A DNA stretch of 9,588 nt from Chitinophaga pinensis (GCA_945861175.1 CAMATR010000038.1:1-9588), one strand, 5' to 3'. Counted from the stretch's first letter, positions 1-7,723 are shown. Numbers and translations: made by a program. Notes: generated by a model from the letters alone, not told the origin.

Positions 1-101
1 CACCCAGCGGAAAGGCTGAGAGGGTCATAGATTATGGTGATGGAGCATGTGATGCTACCTTCACGATCGCTATCAATGGAAACACCTATGTGATCAATTG
101 A
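1..101 (+). CDS. C-terminal end of a Bacteroidota protein of unknown function (partial)
   Basis: The reading frame is open from the window edge (first complete codon at base 3) to a TGA at 99-101, giving 32 visible residues. They include the segment RVIDYGDGACDATFTIAING followed by NTYVIN. A tail of the form VIDFGDGTCD...A.v.ING.tY is, from memory, common at the C-terminus of exported Bacteroidota proteins with a repeated beta-strand domain; that resemblance is not a database result. A strong hairpin terminator follows 21 bp downstream, consistent with a true gene end. The start and most of the protein lie outside the window, so no function can be given. Confidence 0.75.
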   Translation, partial: PSGKAERVIDYGDGACDATFTIAINGNTYVIN

Positions 102-122
102 TCCGAAAAAGAATTGAACAGC

Positions 123-148
123 AAAAGAGCCAAAATACCGGCTCTTTT
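123..148. terminator. Bidirectional intrinsic terminator
   Basis: A perfect 9-bp inverted repeat, AAAAGAGCC at 123-131 and GGCTCTTTT at 140-148, encloses an 8-nt loop. The A-tract on one arm and T-tract on the other give a U-run after the stem on both strands. It sits between the convergent ends of the + strand partial gene (stop at 99-101) and the - strand DUF2490 gene (stop at 172-174), so it probably terminates both. On the - strand it is the only clear intrinsic terminator seen downstream of metY, making it the likely end of the long sulfur operon. Confidence 0.88.
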
Positions 149-171
149 CATTTATTCATGATTAAGTCGAA

Positions 172-942
172 TTAATCTTTCTTTCTAAGATCAAGATTGT
201 ATGTCATGCCGATTTGAAGTGTATGATTACGCTCCGCCTGGATTCCATCCTTTTTAACTACATATTGATTCATATAGCCCAATTGAACATTGCATTCATT
301 ATTGAATCTCCATCCTAATGCGAAATAAAGACGATTTTGATCCAATATATTCTTACCAATACCCTTTCCAAAACCAAGAAATAACTCATCATAAGCTGCA
401 AGGAAAAGTGTATTATTAGCCAATTCTTTTCTACTCAATGGGACTGTTAGGAAAGCGCGATAACGCACCCGCTGTCTAAAAACATAACTATCCATAAAGT
501 AAACGCCATCCGAATCTTTCACCCAATTTTCTATAAACCGATTTTCTAATCTATAGCGGTGCTGAAAATCAAACCGACCTGCTTTACTTTTTAGAATAAG
601 CTGTTCCCAGATTCTATGTTCATTGGATGCATGAGAAATTGGTTGTTCACCATATTGGTAGGACTTTATCCAACCATAACCAGCGGTTAACTGAGCACCA
701 TTTTTAGCATAATAATCAATTCCTAATCGAAGTAATGACTGCTGCCAATCATCAAAGATATCTGCCCTGCGCCATTGGTATTCAGAATGAATTCCCCAGC
801 GTTCAGATAATCTATGATTGCCAAAAAACATAACCCATGAATTGTTTTGAGTTATTATGTCTTTTTGAGCAAAAACATTGCTTATTGATAAAATAACTAG
901 AAGAAAAGCACAAAAAACAAACTCAAGAAATAGCTTTTTCAA
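172..942 (-). CDS. DUF2490 family outer-membrane-type protein
   Basis: This 256-residue protein has a signal peptide (basic MKK, hydrophobic core about 8-20, likely cleavage after Ala25 in NVFA|QK). The rest is rich in alternating aromatic and polar residues, as in amphipathic beta-strands: W.MFFGNHRLSERWGIHSEYQWRR near the N-terminus, a YRLENRF segment mid-protein, and NVQLGYMNQYV near the C-terminus. This is the look of the DUF2490 family, thought to form small beta-barrels in the Gram-negative outer membrane; the biochemical role is unknown. The start is TTG at 940-942, chosen because it yields a standard MKKLF signal-peptide start and no ATG lies close by. It follows the preceding gene by 35 bp in the same direction and ends just before the bidirectional terminator, so it is probably the last gene of the transcription unit. 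Family assignment is by recognition, not search. Confidence 0.8.
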   Translation of the reverse strand: MKKLFLEFVFCAFLLVILSISNVFAQKDIITQNNSWVMFFGNHRLSERWGIHSEYQWRRADIFDDWQQSLLRLGIDYYAKNGAQLTAGYGWIKSYQYGEQPISHASNEHRIWEQLILKSKAGRFDFQHRYRLENRFIENWVKDSDGVYFMDSYVFRQRVRYRAFLTVPLSRKELANNTLFLAAYDELFLGFGKGIGKNILDQNRLYFALGWRFNNECNVQLGYMNQYVVKKDGIQAERNHTLQIGMTYNLDLRKKD

Positions 943-977
943 TTTTCAGCTCTTTAAAAATATACCAACACCTTCAA

Positions 978-2189
978 CTAATAATGAATTTCCCAACGTG
1001 TTCTTTGAACAGCGTAAAAATCCTTCATACGTTCTGAATGATTTTTAAATTTAAATACTCCTGAATTCAATGCTAAATTCAATTCAAGTTCGGCATTGTT
1101 GTAATCACCTTTCCAAGCATATAATTCAGCTAAATTACAGTGAATCATCGCGGTAATTTTATCATTTACTCGTGCCTTATCATCGTACAAATTGCTTTCT
1201 TCCAAAATTCCTTTCCACTTTGCAATTGCCTGATCAAGTTTTGGAATAGCCGTTGCACGGTTTTTATCTTTTGAAACAAGTGCCAAAGCTTGTGCTGTTG
1301 CTGTATAGGCAGCAGTTACATCGCTGTATTCGTATTGCTTGTATTTTTTCACAGTATAAATCTCCGTTTCTCGCGTCATTTTTACAAAACCAAATTGATC
1401 ATTAAGTAGCTGGTTGACAGAGCTAAATGCAAAAGATCTTGCTTTTCTCTCCATGTTTTTAAACAATCCTGATTCATTATCAATTTTCCAAACCAAATAT
1501 TCATAACGACTTGAAAAAGATTTTAGATTCTCATTTTGTAATTCATCCAAAAGAACTTGTTTCAGTAGAACCGTCCCATCTGCAGTAGTTATTGTAATGC
1601 CAACCGGTAATATATATTGGTATGAATATTCGTATTTCATTCCTAATCCTAATCCAGATTTACGTTCTATTATTTTATTAGAACGCATTGGATACAAATC
1701 AATTAACACAACTAATCCGCCTTCACCCTGCTCAAATCCTTGCAAATTAACTGACTTTTGAAAATCTACATCCGCGATTTCTGTATGCAATTGCAAATTC
1801 ACAATTGGGTTATAAACTGGAGAATTCGGGTAAATAGGGGCCAATGGCTGTGTAACTGATGTTCCCGCATTAACAGCTTTTTCATATGCTGCCATTTTAG
1901 TGTAGTAATCCTTATCTATAAGATCTTTTTTACCTTGCCAGATTGTGTATTCAGTTTGGTATTTTAACAACTCGTCTTTCTGACGTATATCAGCCATTTT
2001 TAGACTGTCTTTATTTGCTTCCTTGTATAAATGATTTACAATAGTTTTATAATTTTTTATTGACGAATCCAATTTTTTAAGAGGCAACTGAATATAGGCA
2101 AAGCTCACAAAATTGTCATCAACATTTTGAGCATAACTCAAAAATGAAGTAAAAAAAAGAGCAACCGAGATAAAGTATATTTTTTTCAT
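978..2189 (-). CDS. Exported protein of unknown function with TPR-like C-terminus
   Basis: The protein has 403 residues, starting at the ATG at 2187-2189 (MKKIYFISVALFF). The frame stays open 13 codons further upstream, but the inner start gives a clean signal peptide with likely cleavage after Ala20 (SYA|QN). I do not recognise the family. Residues about 40-105 are charged and probably helical (DSSIKNYKTI, RQKDELLKYQTEY). A Pro-rich linker follows (PLAPIYPNSPVYNP, about 115-128), then a mixed beta region (about 130-240), and finally helical segments at about 315-378 that resemble a tetratricopeptide repeat (CNLAELYAWKGDYNNAELEL), as in many Bacteroidota periplasmic scaffold proteins. It begins 45 bp after the metZ-like gene with no visible terminator between. 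It may therefore be co-transcribed with the sulfur genes, but nothing in it points to sulfur chemistry. Confidence 0.85.
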   Translation of the reverse strand: MKKIYFISVALFFTSFLSYAQNVDDNFVSFAYIQLPLKKLDSSIKNYKTIVNHLYKEANKDSLKMADIRQKDELLKYQTEYTIWQGKKDLIDKDYYTKMAAYEKAVNAGTSVTQPLAPIYPNSPVYNPIVNLQLHTEIADVDFQKSVNLQGFEQGEGGLVVLIDLYPMRSNKIIERKSGLGLGMKYEYSYQYILPVGITITTADGTVLLKQVLLDELQNENLKSFSSRYEYLVWKIDNESGLFKNMERKARSFAFSSVNQLLNDQFGFVKMTRETEIYTVKKYKQYEYSDVTAAYTATAQALALVSKDKNRATAIPKLDQAIAKWKGILEESNLYDDKARVNDKITAMIHCNLAELYAWKGDYNNAELELNLALNSGVFKFKNHSERMKDFYAVQRTRWEIHY

Positions 2190-2234
2190 AATCTGATTTT
2201 TTTGGACACAATTCAAATATTGGACCAAAAATAA

Positions 2235-3392
2235 CTATTTCAGTGCATTGGCAATATCATTCCAAATATCATCAACATGCTCTAGACCAACAGATAGTCG
2301 AACTAATCCATCTGAAATACCAACTTCTTTGCGCTGCTCTGGAGTTAACTTAGAATGTGTCGTCGATGCAGGATGAGTTGCAATGCTTCTGGTATCACCT
2401 AAATTGGCAGTCAAGGAAAATATTTCCAACTGATCCAAAAATTTTCGTCCTGCTTCCAACCCGCCTTTCAATTCAAATGAAACAATTCCTCCACCTAAAT
2501 CCATTTGTTTTTTGGCAATTTCAAATTGCGAGTGACTTTCCAGGAATGGATACTTAACAGAAAGGACATCAGGATGCTGTTCCAATCGTTTTGCTATTTC
2601 AAATGCACTTGCTGAATGTCGCTCAATCCTCACAGAAAGAGTTTCAAGTGATTTTGACAATATCCATGCGTTAAATGGACTCAGCGCTGGACCAGTGTGA
2701 CGTGCAAATGCTTTGATTTTTTCTGTGATTGCATTGGATGATAAAATAACTCCACCAAGCGTTCTACCCTGCCCGTCAATGTATTTTGTTGCTGAATGAA
2801 TAGCTACATCAGCCCCAAATTCAATGGGACGTTGAATGAATGGCGTCGCAAAACAATTGTCTACTGCAAAAATGACATTCTTCTTTTTACAGATTGCAGC
2901 AACTTTCTCCAAATCAATGATGTCTAATCCAGGATTACTTGGCGTTTCGAGGTATAAAATTTTTGTTTCTGGTCGGATGGCATTTTCGAATCCCTGATAA
3001 TCATAATAATCAACATAGGTCGCTGTAATGCCCCATTTTGGTAAAATTTCTGTGAACAAACGATGTGTTGAACCAAATACCGATCTTCCGGAAACAATGT
3101 GATCCCCTGAACTTAAAAGCGCTCCAAAGAATGTAAAAACTGCTGCCATTCCAGACGCTGTTGCCCAACCAGATTCTGCACCTTCAAGAAGAGCCATTTT
3201 ATCAATAAATTCCTGCACATTCGGATTCGCATAACGCGAATAAATTTCTCCCTGCTTTTCCTCTGCGAACTGCGCACGCATGTCTTCTGCATCTTCAAAA
3301 ACATAACTAGAAGTCATGTACAAGGGAACAGAGTGCTCTTGGTGGTCAGTTCGTTTATTTTGTGTTCGAATAGCGAGGGTTTCTTTCTTCAT
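2235..3392 (-). CDS. metZ: PLP-dependent Cys/Met-metabolism enzyme, O-succinyl/O-acetylhomoserine sulfhydrylase type
   Basis: This 385-residue enzyme belongs to the Cys/Met metabolism PLP family (fold type I). Visible hallmarks are YSRYANP (Tyr51 and Arg53, which bind the cofactor phosphate of the partner subunit), ASGMAAV (about 79-85), the AVDNCFATP segment with Asp178 contacting the pyridine nitrogen, and the Schiff-base lysine Lys203 in HSATKYIDGQGR. The GQGRxxGG sequence after the lysine resembles MetZ-type O-succinylhomoserine sulfhydrylases more than cystathionine gamma-synthase (MetB) or the lyases. However, subfamily calls within this family from sequence alone are unreliable, and with MetX upstream the real substrate could be O-acetylhomoserine. 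It would place sulfide (MetZ activity) or cysteine (MetB activity) onto activated homoserine. It starts 10 bp after the OsmC gene, so the two are almost certainly co-transcribed. Length is normal and all cofactor residues are present. Confidence 0.9.
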   Translation of the reverse strand: MKKETLAIRTQNKRTDHQEHSVPLYMTSSYVFEDAEDMRAQFAEEKQGEIYSRYANPNVQEFIDKMALLEGAESGWATASGMAAVFTFFGALLSSGDHIVSGRSVFGSTHRLFTEILPKWGITATYVDYYDYQGFENAIRPETKILYLETPSNPGLDIIDLEKVAAICKKKNVIFAVDNCFATPFIQRPIEFGADVAIHSATKYIDGQGRTLGGVILSSNAITEKIKAFARHTGPALSPFNAWILSKSLETLSVRIERHSASAFEIAKRLEQHPDVLSVKYPFLESHSQFEIAKKQMDLGGGIVSFELKGGLEAGRKFLDQLEIFSLTANLGDTRSIATHPASTTHSKLTPEQRKEVGISDGLVRLSVGLEHVDDIWNDIANALK

Positions 3393-3402
3393 CTCCAGTA
3401 AT

Positions 3403-3813
3403 TTATACGATTTTTACTTCGTAGGTAATTTTTATTTGGTCACTCAAACTTGCTGAAACCGAACAATATTTATTCTTCGCTAAATCAATAGCTCGTTCTA
3501 CTTTCACTGGATCAACCTGGTCGTCAAATTCAAAAATCAAACGAATTGACTCAAATGGCGAAGGTGTAGCCTCTAATCTTTTTGCATGAATGCGGATAGC
3601 ATAGTGTTTTAAATCGATGCGTTGCTTTTTCAAAATGTTAATTACATCTACTGAAATACATCCTGCGAGCGATCCTGCCAACAATTCCATTGGTCTAAAA
3701 CCTGAATCCTTACCACCTAATGCCGGACTTGCATCCATTCGACATTTTTGTCCCGACTCATTGGTTAATTCCATGCCAAAAAGCGGCTCAATTCTTTCTA
3801 AAAGTAATTCCAT
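3403..3813 (-). CDS. OsmC/Ohr family protein
   Basis: The protein is 136 residues, the normal length for a single OsmC domain. The two family cysteines are present: Cys52 in AGSLAGCISVDV and Cys117 in KYCSVSASL, with GGKDSGFRPMELLAGSLAGC matching the conserved central segment. OsmC/Ohr proteins are cytoplasmic dimers, and many use this cysteine pair to reduce organic hydroperoxides; some family members act on other thiol or persulfide substrates. Its place in a homocysteine-forming operon, 10 bp before a sulfhydrylase, suggests a role with reactive sulfur or thiol oxidation. That is inferred from context only, since Ohr and OsmC-like subfamilies cannot be separated with certainty here. The ATG at 3811-3813 is the natural start, although a remnant reading frame overlaps it. 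Confidence 0.9.
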   Translation of the reverse strand: MELLLERIEPLFGMELTNESGQKCRMDASPALGGKDSGFRPMELLAGSLAGCISVDVINILKKQRIDLKHYAIRIHAKRLEATPSPFESIRLIFEFDDQVDPVKVERAIDLAKNKYCSVSASLSDQIKITYEVKIV

Positions 3814-3910
3814 TAGTGAGGTATTTTTGATTCAACAATGGCCTAAAAAATGCTCCTATCAATCCGATAAGTGGACCAGCAATGTACCAAGTTAAAGGTT
3901 CTTTGATTTT
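3788..3910 (-). pseudogene. YeeE/YedE (sulfur transporter)-like N-terminal remnant
   Basis: Between the homoserine dehydrogenase stop and the OsmC start, a reading frame of 40 codons opens directly after a TGA at 3913-3911 and closes at a TGA at 3790-3788, inside the OsmC gene. It reads KIKEPLTWYIAGPLIGLIG, then AFFRPLLNQKYLTN. The WYIAGPLIGL block looks very like the first membrane segment of YeeE/YedE (DUF6691-type) thiosulfate/sulfur-group transporters, which typically begin with a PWPWYxAGPLIGL stretch. No ATG, GTG or TTG precedes the motif in this frame, and similarity seems to fade after about 20 residues. I therefore read it as the stub of a deleted transporter gene rather than a working gene. 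The alternative is a chance match or a very small membrane protein with a rare start codon. Confidence 0.4.
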
Positions 3911-3914
3911 TCAG

Positions 3915-5162
3915 TTAGTTAATTTCTGCAAAGTTAAGTTTGTTTTTCAACAAGACTCCTTGTTCAGACTTTTCAGAGAAGAGTGGTTCTGGCAAAACAA
4001 TAAGCGATAAATCAGCAGATTTGTTCAAATTAATTCTCTGTAAATCACTGAACTTTACATATCCAGTTTGGTAATTGTATCCTTTGCTTTTAAATGCTTC
4101 ATCAACTTCAGTAAAAGGGAAATTCTTTACGTTCTCTTCATTTTCCGAACCAACATATACCTTCAAATAGTAGTCTGATATCAATTTTCCTGATTGTTCA
4201 GCATCTGATTTGCGGTATTCATAACGGTAATCAAATTGCAATGCAGAAATATCTGAAAGGACAGCACTTGCTGTCGGGTAACTTCCTGCTCCTTTTCCGA
4301 TAAACAATTGTTTATCCGAGAATAACGCTTCAACAATCACTGCATTAAATTCATCATTCACGCGATAAGCTGAATGCTCAGGTCCAACAAAATGAGGAGC
4401 CACAAAACCGGCGATTCCGTCTTCCAGTTTTTCAGCTCTTGAAAATAATTTAATACGATAGCCTTTCTCAAGAGCGTAGTTAACATCTTGAGGTTTCAAA
4501 TGACGAATGCCGTAATTGTAGACCTCATCTGGTTGAGACAATACACCAAAAGCATGTTTTATTAAGAGCACAAGTTTGTATTTCGAATCAAATCCATCAA
4601 CATCTAAGGTAGGTTCTGCTTCAGCAAAACCAAGTTCTTGGGCCTTTTTCAAAGCTACTTCATAAGAAACTCCTTGGTTGCTTTGCGTCAGAATATAATT
4701 CGTGGTGCCATTTACAATTCCTTGAACCGATGAAAGTGTATCGTTGTTATAATACTCTTCCAAATTTCGGATAATTGGAATTGATCCACCAACAGCTGCT
4801 TCATACAACAAAGAAACATTGTTTGCTCGCGATAAAGTGATTAACTCTTCAAAATGTTCAGCAATCAATTTTTTATTTGCCGTAACGACATGTTTACCTG
4901 AAGCTAGCGCACTTTTCACTATTTCATATGCTGCTTCACTGTCATTAATTAGCTCTACGACAACATTGGTGTTTGAATCTTTTAAAATAATATCCTTATC
5001 AAAATGAATCAACGAGGATGGTGCGTCTCGCTTTTTAGTTGGGTCCTTAACAACGATTGCCGAGATACTTGCATCAAGTAATTTACTTTGATTCAATACG
5101 TTATATAATCCGCTACCAACGACACCAAAACCAAAAAGTCCAATGTTTAATTTAATTCTCAT
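3915..5162 (-). CDS. hom: Homoserine dehydrogenase
   Basis: This 415-residue enzyme reduces aspartate semialdehyde to homoserine with NAD(P)H in the cytoplasm, the branch leading to methionine and threonine. The N-terminus carries a Rossmann nucleotide-binding motif (IGLFGFGVVGSGL, about 7-19), and TANKKLI (94-100) holds the conserved Asn-Lys. The catalytic domain shows GGSIPIIR (125-132), VQGIVNGTTNYIL (146-158), the acid/lysine segment DVDGFDSKYKL with Asp192 and Lys196 in the catalytic positions, and GKGAGSYPTASAV (289-301). It is a stand-alone enzyme, not fused to aspartokinase. The last ~90 residues occupy the place of the usual regulatory ACT domain, but I cannot confirm an ACT fold. 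It lies 40 bp after metX in the same direction, supplying MetX's substrate. The ATG at 5160-5162 is a clear start. Confidence 0.96.
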   Translation of the reverse strand: MRIKLNIGLFGFGVVGSGLYNVLNQSKLLDASISAIVVKDPTKKRDAPSSLIHFDKDIILKDSNTNVVVELINDSEAAYEIVKSALASGKHVVTANKKLIAEHFEELITLSRANNVSLLYEAAVGGSIPIIRNLEEYYNNDTLSSVQGIVNGTTNYILTQSNQGVSYEVALKKAQELGFAEAEPTLDVDGFDSKYKLVLLIKHAFGVLSQPDEVYNYGIRHLKPQDVNYALEKGYRIKLFSRAEKLEDGIAGFVAPHFVGPEHSAYRVNDEFNAVIVEALFSDKQLFIGKGAGSYPTASAVLSDISALQFDYRYEYRKSDAEQSGKLISDYYLKVYVGSENEENVKNFPFTEVDEAFKSKGYNYQTGYVKFSDLQRINLNKSADLSLIVLPEPLFSEKSEQGVLLKNKLNFAEIN

Positions 5163-5202
5163 TTCTCTGATAGTTTAGTATTTTTTATAGTTTTTCGTTG
5201 TG

Positions 5203-6231
5203 TCAGTTTTTGTTCTCACGCAATAAAAAATCGCTAATTAAATTTGTTAACTGTTTATTTTCGACTAAAAATCCGTCATGACCGAAAATGGAGTAAATTT
5301 TTCCAAATTGTGCATTAGGAATATTATTTACAAGAAATTCTTGTTCAGAAATCGGAAACAAAATATCTGTTTCTATTCCTATAACTAATGTCCTCGCTGT
5401 AATTTGCTGCAATGCAATTTCTATGGCAGGCCTATTTCTTCCTACATTGTGCGCATCCATTGCTTTTGAAAGTGTCACATACGAATAGGCATTGAATCGA
5501 TTGGCCAATTTCTCTCCTTGGTATTTCTGATAAGACTGGGCTCTAAAATCATCGATTTTATTTAGTTCAACATCCGTTTGTGTTTGAGCATATCCTTCGT
5601 AAGAACGATAACTTAACATTGCAATACTGCGTGCTGTTACTAATCCATTTCTACCTCCATCTTTATTGCCATTTCCGAAAGATTGATCTGACTTAATAGC
5701 CAATCGTTGAGATTCATTAAATGCAATTCCAAAAGCAGAATGACGAGCATTTGTAGCAATTAAAACAAGGTTGTCAATAATTGATGGCGCCTCAATTGAC
5801 CATTCAAGAGCTTGTTGTCCGCCCAGAGATGCCCCTATCAATAAGTGAATGCGCTGAACACCTATATATTCGCGCAGATTTTCATGCGCTCGTGCAAAAT
5901 CTCGCGGTGTTACAAGCGGAAAATTATCCAAGCTTGGTTGTTCGGCAGTTGGATAGTTGAGTGGCCCAGATGAACCATAGTGCGAGCCTATAATATTGGC
6001 ACAAACAATAAAATGATCCTTAGAATTGAAAAGATCATCTTCTCCAAAAACACCTCCCCACCAATCAAACACGTCGCTGTTTGCAGTGAGCGCATGACAC
6101 ACCCAAATAACATTGTTCTTTTTTGGATCAAATGTGCCGTAAGTATGGTAGGCGATTTTTAAATCTTTTATTGAATCCCCACACTCTAATAGAAAGTTTT
6201 CTGTATGAACATATGTTTGATAATTTGACAT
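5203..6231 (-). CDS. metX: Homoserine O-acetyltransferase (MetX-type)
   Basis: The protein has 342 residues of the alpha/beta-hydrolase fold and activates homoserine by transferring an acyl group, normally acetyl from acetyl-CoA, to its hydroxyl. The catalytic triad is visible: Ser135 in the nucleophile elbow GASLGGQQ, Asp289 in IETDILFP, and His318 in FGHDGFLVE. Other family signatures are CHALTANSD (45-53), NIIGSHYGSSGP (79-90), and the MDAHNVGR segment (258-265). The nucleophile motif is more often written GGSMGGMQ, so the elbow here is slightly divergent but intact. MetX homologues include succinyltransferases, so acetyl specificity is likely but unproven. It sits between metY (69-bp gap holding a hairpin) and hom (40 bp), which is consistent with making O-acetylhomoserine for the adjacent sulfhydrylase. 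Confidence 0.94.
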   Translation of the reverse strand: MSNYQTYVHTENFLLECGDSIKDLKIAYHTYGTFDPKKNNVIWVCHALTANSDVFDWWGGVFGEDDLFNSKDHFIVCANIIGSHYGSSGPLNYPTAEQPSLDNFPLVTPRDFARAHENLREYIGVQRIHLLIGASLGGQQALEWSIEAPSIIDNLVLIATNARHSAFGIAFNESQRLAIKSDQSFGNGNKDGGRNGLVTARSIAMLSYRSYEGYAQTQTDVELNKIDDFRAQSYQKYQGEKLANRFNAYSYVTLSKAMDAHNVGRNRPAIEIALQQITARTLVIGIETDILFPISEQEFLVNNIPNAQFGKIYSIFGHDGFLVENKQLTNLISDFLLRENKN

Positions 6232-6260
6232 GGGACAAATTGCTGCTTAGTTTTGGTAAA

Positions 6261-6290
6261 GCGAGGGATTCTATGCTAAAAATCCCTCGC
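6261..6290 (-). terminator. Intercistronic hairpin between metY and metX
   Basis: A perfect 10-bp inverted repeat (GCGAGGGATT at 6261-6270, AATCCCTCGC at 6281-6290) with a 10-nt loop lies in the 69-bp gap between the metY stop and metX start. On the - strand it is preceded by an A-rich stretch and followed by UUUACC, a poor U-tract. It may cause partial termination or protect the metY end of the message from decay, giving more MetY than downstream enzymes. The structure is certain from sequence; the function is inferred. Confidence 0.55.
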
Positions 6291-6300
6291 AAATTTTGCT

Positions 6301-7638
6301 TTAAGACAATTTTTCTGAAAGAACTACTTTAGCAGTTTGAATAGCAGAAAAAGCTTTCGCTAGGTCCGCCTTCAAATCATCTATATGCTCTATCCCTGCT
6401 GAAAAACGAAGCAATCCCGGAACCACGCCTGTTGAAAGCTGTTCCTCCTTCGTTAATTGCTCATGCGTTGTGGAAGCTGGATGAATAATCAAAGACTTTG
6501 AATCGCCAACATTTGCCAAATGAGAGACCAAATCAAGCGCATTCACAAACGAATTAGCTTCTTCCAATCCACCCTTCAACTTAAAACTAAGTACACCACC
6601 AAACCCATTCGTTAGGTATTTTTTAGCTGCCGTATAATATTTGGAAGAAGGAAGTCCTGGATAGTTTACATACTCTACTTGAGCATGTTGCTCCAGCCAT
6701 GTTGCAAGTTCTAATGCGTTATCTATTGTTCTTTGAACACGTAACGATAATGTTTCCAGACCCTGCAATAATAGAAAAGAATTGAAAGGAGAAATAGCTG
6801 GACCCCAATCGCGTAAACCTTCTACTCTTGCTCGAATAGCGAAAGCGATGTTCCCAAAAGGACCATTTGTCCCAAAAACATCCCAGAATATTAGTCCATG
6901 ATAACCCTCAGATGGCTCAGTAAATTGCGAATATTTTCCATTCCCCCAGTTATATGTTCCCGCATCTACAAGTACACCACCGACGCTTGTTCCATGACCT
7001 CCTATCCATTTTGTCGCAGAGGCAACGACAACATCTGCCCCATGCTCAATTGGCCTGAAAATATATCCAGCTGCACCAAATGTATTGTCGACGATTAATG
7101 GAATATCATAAGTCTTGGCAATTTTGGATATTTTCTCAAAATCAGCAACACTAAATTCAGGATTTCCAATTGCCTCTAAATAAATTGCTTTTGTATTGGA
7201 ATCGATTCGCTCTTCTATTGATACAGGATCAATTCCATCTGCAAATCGAACCTCAACGCCCAATCGTTTAAATGAAACTTTAAACTGATTGTAAGTTCCG
7301 CCATAAAGGTGAGAACTAGTTACAAAATTGTCCCCTGCCTGAAGGATATTGTTCAAAGCAATAAATTGTGCAGCTTGTCCGGACGATACTGCAACTGCTG
7401 CAACTCCTCCTTCAAGTGCAGCAATTCGTTTTTCAAAGACATCCGTAGTTGGATTATTCAATCTTGTGTAGATATTACCAAACTCTTTCAAACCAAAAAG
7501 ATTGGCTGCATGTTCAGAGTTTTTGAAAACGTACGATGAGGTTTGATAAATGGGAACAGCTCTTGAACCAGTTGTTGGATCTGCCTCTTGTCCAGCATGA
7601 AGCTGGAGTGTTTCGAAATGTAATTTTTGTGTTGACAT
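6301..7638 (-). CDS. metY: O-acetylhomoserine sulfhydrylase (O-acetylhomoserine aminocarboxypropyltransferase)
   Basis: The 445-residue PLP enzyme converts O-acetylhomoserine plus sulfide to homocysteine and acetate. Cofactor motifs are IYTRLNNPT (Tyr57, Arg59), SSGQAAQF (about 85-92), IVDNTFGAA with Asp184, and the Schiff-base lysine Lys210 in SATKWIGGHG. A ~50-residue insertion after the lysine, running through GNGKYSQFTEPSEGYHGL and the FWDVFG segment, is typical of MetY and absent from the shorter MetZ/MetB-type paralogue at 2235-3392. The start is the ATG at 7636-7638. The frame stays open to a TTG at 7686, but that extension would be encoded by leader structure and lacks family resemblance, whereas the ATG follows an A-rich stretch typical of Bacteroidota starts. 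It is the first full-length enzyme gene after the SAM riboswitch and leader ORF. Confidence 0.95.
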   Translation of the reverse strand: MSTQKLHFETLQLHAGQEADPTTGSRAVPIYQTSSYVFKNSEHAANLFGLKEFGNIYTRLNNPTTDVFEKRIAALEGGVAAVAVSSGQAAQFIALNNILQAGDNFVTSSHLYGGTYNQFKVSFKRLGVEVRFADGIDPVSIEERIDSNTKAIYLEAIGNPEFSVADFEKISKIAKTYDIPLIVDNTFGAAGYIFRPIEHGADVVVASATKWIGGHGTSVGGVLVDAGTYNWGNGKYSQFTEPSEGYHGLIFWDVFGTNGPFGNIAFAIRARVEGLRDWGPAISPFNSFLLLQGLETLSLRVQRTIDNALELATWLEQHAQVEYVNYPGLPSSKYYTAAKKYLTNGFGGVLSFKLKGGLEEANSFVNALDLVSHLANVGDSKSLIIHPASTTHEQLTKEEQLSTGVVPGLLRFSAGIEHIDDLKADLAKAFSAIQTAKVVLSEKLS

Positions 7639-7680
7639 TGTTTTTATTTTTTTAAAAGTTAAACGATTTATTTGCGTGTA

Positions 7681-7723
7681 CAGCAACGAGTGTTACCAGG
7701 GCCCGAGGTATCTTCGTCCGCTG
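7681..7723 (-). promoter_or_regulatory. Downstream leader hairpin B (alternative to hairpin A)
   Basis: In the metY leader RNA, CAGC (7723-7720) can pair with GCUG (7684-7681), ACGA (7717-7714) with UCGU (7689-7686), and UACC (7710-7707) with GGUA (7697-7694). Small internal loops separate these helices, and the apical loop is 9 nt. The CAGC used here is the end of the 3' arm of hairpin A (7744-7753 with 7729-7720), so the outer helix of B and full hairpin A exclude each other. No U-run follows, so B is not a standard intrinsic terminator; it could act by Rho or by RNA folding near the metY start, about 43 nt downstream. Pairing is read by eye, not by folding software. Confidence 0.4.

Noticed and set aside
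3617..3895. + strand ORF opposite osmC
   Set aside because: It is the antisense shadow of the OsmC coding sequence and the hom-osmC gap; the osmC frame has clear family motifs.
7639..7686. Sixteen-codon N-terminal extension of MetY from a TTG at 7686
   Set aside because: It is encoded by hairpin B and the A-rich start region, has no resemblance to MetY N-termini, and a well-placed ATG exists at 7638.
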